Shown: piece after piece, positions 1-5,969 of the stretch | Position numbering within the stretch: position 1 is the first letter of the stretch | Layout of the letters: the number at the start of each line of letters is the position of its first letter | Position numbers and translations under genes: made by a program | The notes under the pieces: generated by a model | What the model saw: the letters and a program-made list of their open reading frames with translations, nothing else | What the model was told of the DNA's origin: nothing | The model's database searches: none | Assembly: GCA_016782545.1 (NCBI GenBank) | Contig: JADHYG010000037.1 | Coordinates: 1 to 9,581 of the forward strand | Length of the DNA: 9,581 bases | Source: Candidatus Microgenomates bacterium | Lineage (GTDB): Bacteria; Patescibacteria; Microgenomatia; JADHYG01 | Reading direction: 5' to 3'

Positions 1-5
1 TAAAG

Positions 6-257
6 ATGAAGTTTTACTTGAGCCGTTATTTAACTCTATTGTCAATTTTTGTTATTGGTTTTTCTTTCTTTGTTTATTTTGATTATAATCGCAGTATTCA
101 GGTTTGGTGTGTGATAGCAATGAGCCTTGCTTATTTTCTTTGGGGAATGATTCATCATTATCTGGAAAAAAATCTTTATTTGAAAGTTGTGATAGAATAT
201 TTCTTGATTGCTCTCCTGGGAGCAGTTTTGATTATTTCTTTAATTTATAGAGCATGA
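6..257 (+). CDS. small three-helix membrane protein, function unknown
   Basis: An 83-residue very hydrophobic protein that I do not recognise. Three likely membrane segments are visible, at about residues 8-25, 31-51 and 61-81, separated by short loops with charged residues (D26, R29; H50-H51, E54, K55, K60). There is no signal-peptide cleavage motif and no catalytic motif. Its TGA stop overlaps the ATG of the nucleotidyltransferase gene (ATGA at 254-257), so the two are probably translated as a coupled pair from one mRNA. The start lies only five bases from the window edge, so its promoter and any upstream partner are out of view, and an upstream extension cannot be excluded. The membrane topology is well supported by composition; a role in envelope biogenesis is only a guess from the neighbouring sugar-nucleotide genes. 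Confidence 0.7.
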   Translation: MKFYLSRYLTLLSIFVIGFSFFVYFDYNRSIQVWCVIAMSLAYFLWGMIHHYLEKNLYLKVVIEYFLIALLGAVLIISLIYRA

Positions 258-973
258 AAGGCATTATTTTAGCTGGCGGTTTAGGGAGCAGGCTTTTTCC
301 CTTAACTTATGCCACCAACAAACATTTATTACCTGTTTTTGATCAGCCTATGGTTTTTTATCCGATTAAAACTTTAGTGCGGGCAGGGATTAAAGAGGTT
401 TTGGTAGTTACCGGTGGGCCATTTGCCGGTCACTTTATCAGGGTTTTGAAAAACGGCAAGCAGCTGGGCATTAAACACTTGGAATATGCTTATCAGGAAG
501 GAGAAGAAGGAATTGCTGCTGCTTTATCGCTTTGTGAGGATTTTGCTGATGGCGAGCCATTGCTGGTTATTTTAGGTGACAACACAACCGATGCTGATAT
601 TGGTTCGGCTGTAAGAAGTTTTAAAGGCGGCGCTACTGTTTTCTTAAAAAAAGTATCTGATCCCAAGCGTTTTGGCGTACCTGTTTTTGATAAAAATAAA
701 AAAATTATTGCGATTGAAGAAAAACCGAAAAAACCGAAGAGCGATTTTGCTGTCACCGGTCTTTATATTTATGATAATCAGGTTTTTGACCTTATTCGTC
801 AATGCGAGCCTTCAAAAAGAGGAGAACTGGAGATTACTGATGTTAATAATCTTTATATTAAGGCAGGAAAATTGAGATGGGAGGAATTAAAAGGCAGCTG
901 GCTTGATGCCGGCACTTTTAAGACTTTGTTTTTGGCAAGTAAGTTTTGGGCAGAAAAAGCAGGAGTGAAATAG
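254..973 (+). CDS. rmlA: RmlA-type sugar-1-phosphate nucleotidyltransferase (probable glucose-1-phosphate thymidylyltransferase, short form)
   Basis: Predicted to join dTTP and glucose-1-phosphate into dTDP-glucose, the entry step of dTDP-deoxysugar synthesis in the cytoplasm. The N-terminal nucleotide-binding signature is present (GGLGSRLFPLT, residues 8-18, with R13), followed by the RmlA-like NKHLLPVFDQPM segment (22-33). LGDN (107-110) holds the metal-binding Asp109. RFGV (139-142), EEKP (155-158), AVTGLYIYD (166-174), RGELEIT (189-195) and WLDAGT (216-221) follow in family order. At 239 residues it lacks the extra C-terminal region of the roughly 290-residue RmlA enzymes and matches the known short form. 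It overlaps the membrane protein upstream by 4 nt and the Nudix gene downstream by 1 nt. The RmlA family call is firm; dTTP rather than another NTP is inferred from the signature and from rmlB about 2 kb away. Confidence 0.88.
   Translation: MKGIILAGGLGSRLFPLTYATNKHLLPVFDQPMVFYPIKTLVRAGIKEVLVVTGGPFAGHFIRVLKNGKQLGIKHLEYAYQEGEEGIAAALSLCEDFADGEPLLVILGDNTTDADIGSAVRSFKGGATVFLKKVSDPKRFGVPVFDKNKKIIAIEEKPKKPKSDFAVTGLYIYDNQVFDLIRQCEPSKRGELEITDVNNLYIKAGKLRWEELKGSWLDAGTFKTLFLASKFWAEKAGVK
961..965 (+). promoter_or_regulatory. Shine-Dalgarno AGGAG that fixes the Nudix start
   Basis: AGGAG lies 7 nt before the GTG at 973, ideal spacing. It favours that GTG over an in-frame TTG at 946 located inside the upstream gene with no such site before it. 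It is one of the few convincing ribosome-binding sites in the window. Confidence 0.7.
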
Positions 974-1506
974 TGGCTTCTTGGCGAAAAGTTGCTTCAA
1001 AAGTTGTTTATCAATGTCCTTATTTTAATATCCTTGAGGACAGAGTGGTTAAACCCAATGGGAGTCGGGGAATATATCATGTGATTGATGAAAGAGGAGC
1101 AGTGGTTATTATTGCCTTGGATGATCAAAATAAAGTTTATTTGATTCGAGAAGAGAAGTATATTCCGGGAATAATTTGGACTATTCCTGCCGGAAAAATT
1201 GAGCGGAGAGACAAAAATCCTCTCTTTGCCGCCAAAAGGGAATTAAAAGAAGAAACAGGAGTAATAGCAAAAAAATGGACTAATCTAGGCGAGTTTTTGA
1301 TTTCTCCCGGCTGTTCAAATGGCAAAGGCAATGTTTTTTTAGCTCAGGAACTTCAAGAGGGAAAACAAGAATTAGATTCTACAGAAAGAATTAAAGTGGT
1401 TAAAACTTCTTTTAAGGAAGTAGTAATAATGGTCCAAAAAGGAAAAATAATTGACGCCTGGGCCATTATTCCAATTCTGAAAGCAAAGCTTTTTCTCAAT
1501 CTTTAG
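973..1506 (+). CDS. Nudix hydrolase, ADP-ribose pyrophosphatase-like
   Basis: A 177-residue Nudix protein, probably hydrolysing ADP-ribose or another nucleoside diphosphate sugar to AMP plus sugar phosphate. The GTG start at 973 is chosen because of AGGAG 7 nt upstream; it shares its G with the TAG stop of the previous gene. In this numbering the Nudix region is residues 74-97: PAGK (72-75), then RELKEETGV (89-97) with the metal-binding EE pair. SPGCSNG (111-117) follows, resembling the SPG motif typical of ADP-ribose pyrophosphatases. The box is 24 rather than 23 residues long and has Asp where the first conserved Glu is expected, so it is slightly off-consensus. Substrate is inferred; UDP- or GDP-sugar cleavage is an alternative given the neighbours. 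It ends 31 bp from the convergent rtcB end with no visible terminator. Confidence 0.85.
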   Translation: MASWRKVASKVVYQCPYFNILEDRVVKPNGSRGIYHVIDERGAVVIIALDDQNKVYLIREEKYIPGIIWTIPAGKIERRDKNPLFAAKRELKEETGVIAKKWTNLGEFLISPGCSNGKGNVFLAQELQEGKQELDSTERIKVVKTSFKEVVIMVQKGKIIDAWAIIPILKAKLFLNL

Positions 1507-1537
1507 TCAGAATTACATTGCGGGAGGCGGATTGGGG

Positions 1538-2956
1538 TTAGTCTCCTTTGATGACAGCTAAAGGTTTTAATTTAAACACTTTTTTTGTTAGCCCGGCTTC
1601 GACCAGCGTGTCAATCACTTCATGGATATTTTTATAGGCACCGGGGGCTTCGTCAGCAATAAGCCAAAAGGGTTTGTTATAGACGATATTTTCCATGGAA
1701 AGTTCAAAATCTTGCTTTTTAATTGTTTTTTTGGCTCGAGTTCTACTCATTATTCTGCCGGCTCCATGATTGATGCTAAAAAAGGTTTCTTTGTTTTTGG
1801 GCAAACCAACCATGACATAAGAAGCGGTTCCCATGCTGCCGGGAATAATAGCCGGATGGCCTGTTTTCAGATATTTTTCAGGATTTTGTGGATGACTAGC
1901 TGGCAAGGCTCTTGTAGCGCCTTTGCGGTGAACTAAAAGCCTTCTACTCCCATGTTCTTCCCATTTGGCAATATTGTGAGCGACATCATAAAGCAGGACA
2001 AGCTTGGTATTAACCCCTTTGTTTTTGAAAAACCGGTTGAAAACTTGTCTTACATCATGAGTAATCATCTGCCGATTGCTAAAAGCAAAATTAACCGAAG
2101 CTGCCATAGCCCCAAAATAGTCTTGACCTTCCTTTGTTTCTACGGGCAAAGCGGCTAGGCCTTTTTGAGGAACTTCAATTCCATATTTGCTTTTTGCTTT
2201 CCAGAAGAGATCAGTGTAATCAACACATGTCTGGTGACCCAGGGCTCGTGAACCGCAATGAATCATAAGACATATTTGATTTTTGGAGATTCCCCATGCT
2301 GAGCTTGTCGAAGCATCAAAAATCTCATCAACTTTTTGAATTTCAATAAAATGATTGCCGGAACCTAAAGTGCCGATTTGTTTTTCTGCTCTTTTTTTTG
2401 CTTTTAAGGTCAAGGCTTCAAACTTTGCTCCATTCATACAACCATTTTCTTCAGTGCAGAGTAAATCCTCGGGGAGAGCGTAGCCTTTTTCTAAAAGGTG
2501 TTTTACTCCCTGAGTAACGGTTTTTCTTAATTCTAGTCCATTGGGAATATTTTTCCTTTTTCCGCCAACGCCAATCGGTATTGTTTTCTCAATCATTCTA
2601 ATCAAAATTTGCAGGTTTTCACGAGAAAAAAGTTTTTGGTCATAGAAAAGGTTAGAAACTAAAAGCCTGACTCCGCAATTAATGTCCATTCCTACTGCTC
2701 CTACCGAGATTAAGCCTTTTGTGGTCATGATGCCGCCAATTGGCAAACCAAATCCTTGGTGAATATCAGGCATGCCAATCACCGGCGAAATAACCCTAGG
2801 TAAAGTGGCCGTTTCTTGAAGTTGCCTGAGGGAAAGGTCTTGACCAATGTCTTTGAGGATTGCCTTATTAGCATAGACAATAGCCTCAACCCGCATTCCC
2901 GCAATTTTAGGCACTTTGTATTTATTAACTCCTATTTTTTCTAACTTGATTCTCAT
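1538..2956 (-). CDS. rtcB: RtcB, 3'-phosphate/5'-hydroxyl RNA ligase
   Basis: A 472-residue RNA-splicing ligase that joins 2',3'-cyclic phosphate or 3'-phosphate ends to 5'-OH ends using GTP and Mn2+, in RNA repair or tRNA splicing. The metal and guanylylation residues can be placed: D91 and C94 in GMDINCGVRL, N201/H202 in GSGNHFIEIQ, H233 in MIHCGSR, H327 in DVAHNIAKWE, and H397 in NHGAGR, the expected guanylylated histidine. Spacing follows the archaeal Pyrococcus enzyme closely, and no intein interrupts it, unlike some archaeal homologues. Residues 215-220 (ASTSSA) are encoded by a palindrome-like repeat (see 2296-2316). The gene stands alone on its strand, divergent from rmlB with 17 bp between starts, and its extended -10 lies 6 nt before the ATG, so its mRNA is probably leaderless. 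No archease gene is in view. Confidence 0.96.
   Translation of the reverse strand: MRIKLEKIGVNKYKVPKIAGMRVEAIVYANKAILKDIGQDLSLRQLQETATLPRVISPVIGMPDIHQGFGLPIGGIMTTKGLISVGAVGMDINCGVRLLVSNLFYDQKLFSRENLQILIRMIEKTIPIGVGGKRKNIPNGLELRKTVTQGVKHLLEKGYALPEDLLCTEENGCMNGAKFEALTLKAKKRAEKQIGTLGSGNHFIEIQKVDEIFDASTSSAWGISKNQICLMIHCGSRALGHQTCVDYTDLFWKAKSKYGIEVPQKGLAALPVETKEGQDYFGAMAASVNFAFSNRQMITHDVRQVFNRFFKNKGVNTKLVLLYDVAHNIAKWEEHGSRRLLVHRKGATRALPASHPQNPEKYLKTGHPAIIPGSMGTASYVMVGLPKNKETFFSINHGAGRIMSRTRAKKTIKKQDFELSMENIVYNKPFWLIADEAPGAYKNIHEVIDTLVEAGLTKKVFKLKPLAVIKGD
2296..2316. repeat. palindrome-like interspersed element (core CTGAGCTTGTCGAAG) inside rtcB
   Basis: A 21-nt element with perfect 5-nt outer arms, ATGCT and AGCAT. 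On the + strand the interior reads GAG-CTTGT-CGA, so a hairpin would have a 5-bp stem, two opposed G-A pairs, one G-C pair and a 5-nt loop. From memory, this core (reverse TTCGACAAGCTCAG) recurs as short dispersed elements in many bacterial genomes including candidate phyla, usually between genes. Here it is read in frame in rtcB as residues 215-220. Only one copy is in the window. Confidence 0.6.
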
Positions 2957-2964
2957 GTTATGAT
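2956..2964 (+). promoter_or_regulatory. extended -10 promoter of the rmlB unit, near-leaderless
   Basis: TGT-TATGAT on the plus strand ends 9 nt before the rmlB ATG. It begins inside the rtcB start codon and its last two bases overlap the rtcB -10, so the two promoters probably cannot be occupied by polymerase at once. Confidence 0.55.
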
Positions 2965-2970
2965 TATAAC
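2957..2970. repeat. inverted repeat GTTAT-4-ATAAC in the rtcB/rmlB divergent promoter
   Basis: A perfect 5-bp inverted repeat around GATT fills nearly the whole 17-bp gap between the divergent starts. It may simply arise from two facing -10 boxes (TATAAT and TATGAT), or serve as a small operator controlling both genes. The sequence alone cannot separate these. Confidence 0.55.
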
Positions 2971-2971
2971 A
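2963..2971 (-). promoter_or_regulatory. extended -10 promoter of rtcB, leaderless
   Basis: On the minus strand TGT-TATAAT is a perfect -10 hexamer with the extended TGN element. Its end is 6 nt from the rtcB ATG, so transcription should begin at or next to the start codon. No -35 or ribosome-binding site fits. It overlaps the rmlB -10 on the opposite strand. Confidence 0.65.
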
Positions 2972-2973
2972 TT

Positions 2974-3984
2974 ATGAAGCTTTTAGTGACTGGGGGCGCC
3001 GGGTTTATTGGCAGTAATTTTATTCACTATTGGTTAAAAAAATATCCTCAGGATGAGCTTGTTAACCTCGATAAATTAACCTATTGCGGAAATCTTGAGA
3101 ACTTAAAAAATATTGAAAATCTTCCCAATTATAAATTTGTCAAAGGAGACATTTGCGACCCTAAAATTGTTAATAAAGTGATGAGAGGAATTGATGTTGT
3201 TGTGGCTTTTGCTGCTGAAAGTCATGTCGATCGGTCAATTTTGAACCCAGCTGATTTTATTATGACCAACATAGTTGGTACCCAAGTTCTTTTAGATGCA
3301 GCTTTAAAACATAAAGTCAAACATTTCCATCATATTTCAACGGATGAAGTCTTTGGGGAATTAGAACTTGACTCCAAAGAAAAATTTAATGAAACTACTC
3401 CTTATGATCCCCGCAGCCCTTATTCGGCTAGCAAGGCCGCTTCTGATCATTTAGTAAAAGCTTATTACCATACTTTTGGTTTGTTTGTTACCATTACTAA
3501 TTGTTCAAATAATTTTGGTCCTTATCAGTTTCCGGAAAAATTTCTTCCTTTGATGATTACTAATTTAATGGAAAATAAAAAAATTCCCATGTATGGTGAT
3601 GGTCTTTATGTTCGGGATTGGCTTTATGTTGAGGATCATTGCCGAGCGATTGATTTAGTTTTAAAAGAAGGTAAAGTTGGCGAAATTTATTGCATTGGCG
3701 GCATGACTAAGGATGTTCCTAATATTGAAGTGGCAAGAAAGGTTTGCGAGCTTATGGGAAAAAATCCGGAAGAATGGATTGAACATATAAAAGACAGGCC
3801 TGGTCACGATAGGAAATATGCTGTTGATTGGCGTAAAGTAAAAAGGGAGCTAGGCTGGGAGCCGGAATATGATTTTGACACTTATCTTCAGAAAACGGTT
3901 AAATGGTATGAAAAGAATGAATGGTGGTGGAAACCGTTAAAAGAAAAGCAAAAGAAGTATTTTAAAAAACAATATGGTAAATAA
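2974..3984 (+). CDS. rmlB: dTDP-glucose 4,6-dehydratase
   Basis: A 336-residue extended short-chain dehydrogenase/reductase that converts dTDP-glucose to dTDP-4-keto-6-deoxyglucose with bound NAD+. The Rossmann motif GGAGFIGS is at residues 7-14 and AAESHVDRSI, typical of RmlB, at 80-89. The catalytic Thr-Asp-Glu triad is T123-D124-E125 in STDEVFG, and the YxxxK pair is Y150/K154. VRDWLYVEDH (213-222) and RPGHDRKYAVD (275-285) complete the family signature. Length is normal for RmlB. It is the first gene of a unit running rmlB, RmlC-like, RmlD-like, folate ligase, and it overlaps the RmlC-like gene by 11 nt. The C-terminal tail from about residue 310 is unusually rich in Trp and Lys (four Trp within 10 residues) and looks lineage-specific. 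Confidence 0.96.
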   Translation: MKLLVTGGAGFIGSNFIHYWLKKYPQDELVNLDKLTYCGNLENLKNIENLPNYKFVKGDICDPKIVNKVMRGIDVVVAFAAESHVDRSILNPADFIMTNIVGTQVLLDAALKHKVKHFHHISTDEVFGELELDSKEKFNETTPYDPRSPYSASKAASDHLVKAYYHTFGLFVTITNCSNNFGPYQFPEKFLPLMITNLMENKKIPMYGDGLYVRDWLYVEDHCRAIDLVLKEGKVGEIYCIGGMTKDVPNIEVARKVCELMGKNPEEWIEHIKDRPGHDRKYAVDWRKVKRELGWEPEYDFDTYLQKTVKWYEKNEWWWKPLKEKQKKYFKKQYGK

Positions 3985-4534
3985 ATTAAAAATTCAAAAC
4001 TATTTTAATCTGAAAGATAAAAAGTATTCACTAATTGACGGTGTTGTTGTTTATCCTTTAAAAGTTAATCGTGATGATCGAGGGGTTTTAGTAGAGAGCT
4101 TAAAAATAGATTGGAATCAAGTTTTTGATTCAAAGCTTCGGCCTTTTACTCAATGTTATTATTCTATTACTGAACCTGGTGTGGCTCGTGATGCTGATCG
4201 TTGGCATTACCATCCTACTAAGCAAGAAGATCGTTTTGTAGTTATTTCTGGAGATATTGTTATTGCTTTGTATGATTGGCGAAAAGGCTCTCAAACTTAC
4301 GGCATTTTAAATCTTTTTAGAGCGGGTGATTCTCAAGCAGATGATGGTCAATATTTACTTTTGATTCCAATTAACGTTCTTCATTGCCTTAAAAATATTG
4401 GAAAAAAGAGAGCAATTCTTTTAAACTTTCCTACCAAGCTTTATGATTCGAAAGAAGAAGGCAGGATTTCTTTTAAAGAAGTTAAATTATCTAACGGAAC
4501 TACTTTTGACTGGTCATTAATCATTAATCATTAA
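3974..4534 (+). CDS. RmlC-like cupin, dTDP-4-dehydrorhamnose 3,5-epimerase family variant
   Basis: A 186-residue RmlC-family cupin, expected to epimerise or isomerise the dTDP-4-keto sugar made by RmlB. Family landmarks are DDRG (34-37) with E41, Q60, PGVAR (68-72), the ISGDIVIALYDWRKGS strand block (91-106), IPINVLHCL (131-139) with H137, and FPTKLYD (152-158). The classical RGLHxQ segment with the catalytic His is replaced by WHYH (77-80) followed by PTKQEDRF, and I cannot place the usual catalytic Lys. This matches an RmlC-like subfamily with a WHxH...Q.D signature that I recall from memory, so 3,5-epimerase activity and L-rhamnose as product are not assured. The start inside rmlB (11-nt overlap) is the only ATG available. 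Its final residues and stop lie within a heptamer repeat. Confidence 0.8.
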   Translation: MVNKLKIQNYFNLKDKKYSLIDGVVVYPLKVNRDDRGVLVESLKIDWNQVFDSKLRPFTQCYYSITEPGVARDADRWHYHPTKQEDRFVVISGDIVIALYDWRKGSQTYGILNLFRAGDSQADDGQYLLLIPINVLHCLKNIGKKRAILLNFPTKLYDSKEEGRISFKEVKLSNGTTFDWSLIINH

Positions 4535-4539
4535 TCATT
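4514..4539. repeat. heptanucleotide tandem repeat (TCATTAA)x3.7 spanning a stop codon
   Basis: Three perfect TCATTAA units (4514-4520, 4521-4527, 4528-4534) plus TCATT. The array encodes the last residues (SLIINH) of the RmlC-like protein, contains its TAA stop at 4532-4534, and runs up to the GTG start of the next gene. A unit of 7 is not a multiple of 3, so a change in copy number would change the C-terminus. Confidence 0.9.
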
Positions 4540-5412
4540 GTGAAGATAATTGGCACCGGGCTTTCAGGATTAATTGGTTCGAGAATTACAGAACTTCTTG
4601 CAGATAAATATAATTTTACTGATTTTAGTCTGGATACAGATATTGATATTACTAATAAATCTCTTTTGGAAAAAGCTTTTTTAGAAAATAAAGATGCTGA
4701 GCTTGTTCTTCATTTAGCCGCTTTTACTGATGTTAATGCCGCCTGGAAACAAAAAGGTGATAAAAGCGGATTATGTTATCAGGTTAATGTTGTTGGTACA
4801 AGAAATATTGCCAGTCTCTGTGCAAAGCATGGTAAATATTTAATTCATATTTCGACTGATTTTGTTTTTGACGGCGAAAAGAAAGATCAATACACAGAAG
4901 AGGATGCTCCTAATCCAATTGAATGGTATGGTCAGACAAAATACTGGGCAGAAAAAGAGGTTAAGAAATCGCAAGCTCAATATTGTATTGCCCGAATTAC
5001 TTCTCCGTTTCGGGCCCATTTTCCTCTAAAACTTGACTTGGTAAGAAAGATTATTAAGGGATTAAAAGAAAACTCTTTGCCGCCTATGTTTGTTGATCAG
5101 ATTATTACACCCACTTTTATTGATGATATTGTTTTTGGTTTAGATAGTTTGATTAATCAAAGAGTTCAGGGAATTTATCATCTGGTTGGATCGACTTCAC
5201 TTTCCTCATTCGAGCTGGCAGTTCGAATAAACGAAGTATTTGGTTTTAACAAAAAAATGATTAAAAAGATTACGGTCGATGAGTATGTTAAAAAAAATAA
5301 CAGGCCTCGCCAAAAATATATGGCGATTTCTAATCAAAAAATCCAGAAGTTAGGTATTAAAATGCGGACAATCGAAGAAGCGCTGCGAACAATGAAATCA
5401 CAACTTCAGTGA
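4540..5412 (+). CDS. rmlD: RmlD-like dTDP-4-dehydrorhamnose reductase family protein
   Basis: A 290-residue short-chain reductase of the RmlD substrate-binding family, which reduces the 4-keto group of a dTDP-4-keto-6-deoxyhexose with NAD(P)H. The Rossmann loop is GTGLSGLIG (5-13), AAFTDVNAAW (60-69) matches the family loop, STDFVFDG is at 105-112 and the YxxxK pair is Y130/K134 in YGQTK. A DQIITPTFIDDI segment and the late NRPRQKYMAISN segment are typical RmlD regions. GTG at 4540 is the apparent start; it has no Shine-Dalgarno, being preceded directly by a heptamer array, so translation is probably coupled to the RmlC-like gene 5 nt upstream. It overlaps the folate ligase by 1 nt. Because the epimerase next door is a variant, the actual dTDP-sugar could be other than L-rhamnose. 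Confidence 0.86.
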   Translation: MKIIGTGLSGLIGSRITELLADKYNFTDFSLDTDIDITNKSLLEKAFLENKDAELVLHLAAFTDVNAAWKQKGDKSGLCYQVNVVGTRNIASLCAKHGKYLIHISTDFVFDGEKKDQYTEEDAPNPIEWYGQTKYWAEKEVKKSQAQYCIARITSPFRAHFPLKLDLVRKIIKGLKENSLPPMFVDQIITPTFIDDIVFGLDSLINQRVQGIYHLVGSTSLSSFELAVRINEVFGFNKKMIKKITVDEYVKKNNRPRQKYMAISNQKIQKLGIKMRTIEEALRTMKSQLQ

Positions 5413-5966
5413 TGGAAAGTAAAAGTTTATTAAGAAAAAAGATAAGAAAATTAAGGCGTAATTTAGCCCCGGAAGATGTAAAAAAATTATCTGCTAAAAT
5501 TATCTCAAATTTATTAAAGTTAAAAGAGGTAGAAACTGCCAAATCTTTTTTTATTTATGTTTCTGTTGGAAATGAAGTTCAAACCCATGATTTAATTAAA
5601 TGGTTATTAAAAAAAGACAAAGTAGTTACTGTTCCTAAAATATTAAGAGAAGGCGTGATGAAGGCCTATCAAATAACTGATTGGAGTCAATTAAAGCCTG
5701 GAAAGTATAATATTTTTTCTCCAACCAACAAACAATCTTATGATCAAGAACTGGAAGTTTGTCTTGCGCCCGGTTTGGCTTTAACGAAGCAGGGTAGTAG
5801 ATTGGGAAGAGGGAAGGGTTATTATGATCGATTTTTAGAGAATAATCCGGAAGTCCTTGTTATTGCTTTGGCTTATGATTTTCAAATAGTTCCTTATCTT
5901 TCCAGGGAGCCGATCGATAGATTAGTAAATATTATTGTTACCGAGAATAAGGTGATTAGAAGTTGA
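5412..5966 (+). CDS. 5-formyltetrahydrofolate cyclo-ligase
   Basis: A 184-residue enzyme (5,10-methenyltetrahydrofolate synthetase) that converts 5-formyl-THF plus ATP to 5,10-methenyl-THF, returning folate to one-carbon metabolism. The basic N-terminus LLRKKIRKLRRNL is typical. The IYVSVGNEVQTHDLI block (about 48-62) forms the folate-binding side, and the phosphate-binding motif RLGRGKGYYDRFL is at residues 130-142 after PGLALTKQGS. ATG at 5412 is preferred; it shares its A with the TGA stop of rmlD. A GTG one codon earlier is possible but adds only one residue. It sits last in the rml unit, an unrelated housekeeping gene carried by the same transcript, and converges on trmD with a 3-bp gap. 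No hairpin-plus-T-run terminator is visible between the two. Confidence 0.93.
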   Translation: MESKSLLRKKIRKLRRNLAPEDVKKLSAKIISNLLKLKEVETAKSFFIYVSVGNEVQTHDLIKWLLKKDKVVTVPKILREGVMKAYQITDWSQLKPGKYNIFSPTNKQSYDQELEVCLAPGLALTKQGSRLGRGKGYYDRFLENNPEVLVIALAYDFQIVPYLSREPIDRLVNIIVTENKVIRS

Positions 5967-5969
5967 GAT

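Noticed and set aside
946..972. Upstream TTG start for the Nudix gene, giving nine more residues.
   Set aside because: It lies inside the nucleotidyltransferase gene without a ribosome-binding site, whereas GTG 973 has AGGAG at 7 nt.
1622..1936. Open frame of 104 codons on the + strand across rtcB.
   Set aside because: It lies fully antisense to a gene with complete RtcB motifs, and its translation has no recognisable domain; a shadow frame. The same applies to antisense frames at 1952-2158, 493-756, 1137-1331 and 5357-5542.
1538..2956. Intein or intron in rtcB, as in some archaeal homologues.
   Set aside because: All motifs occur with normal spacing in 472 residues; no insertion is present.
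3974..4010. A fourth heptamer array at the start of the RmlC-like gene (AAATTAAAAATTCAAAA).
   Set aside because: Only about two imperfect units are present; it may be a decayed relative but cannot be separated from low complexity.
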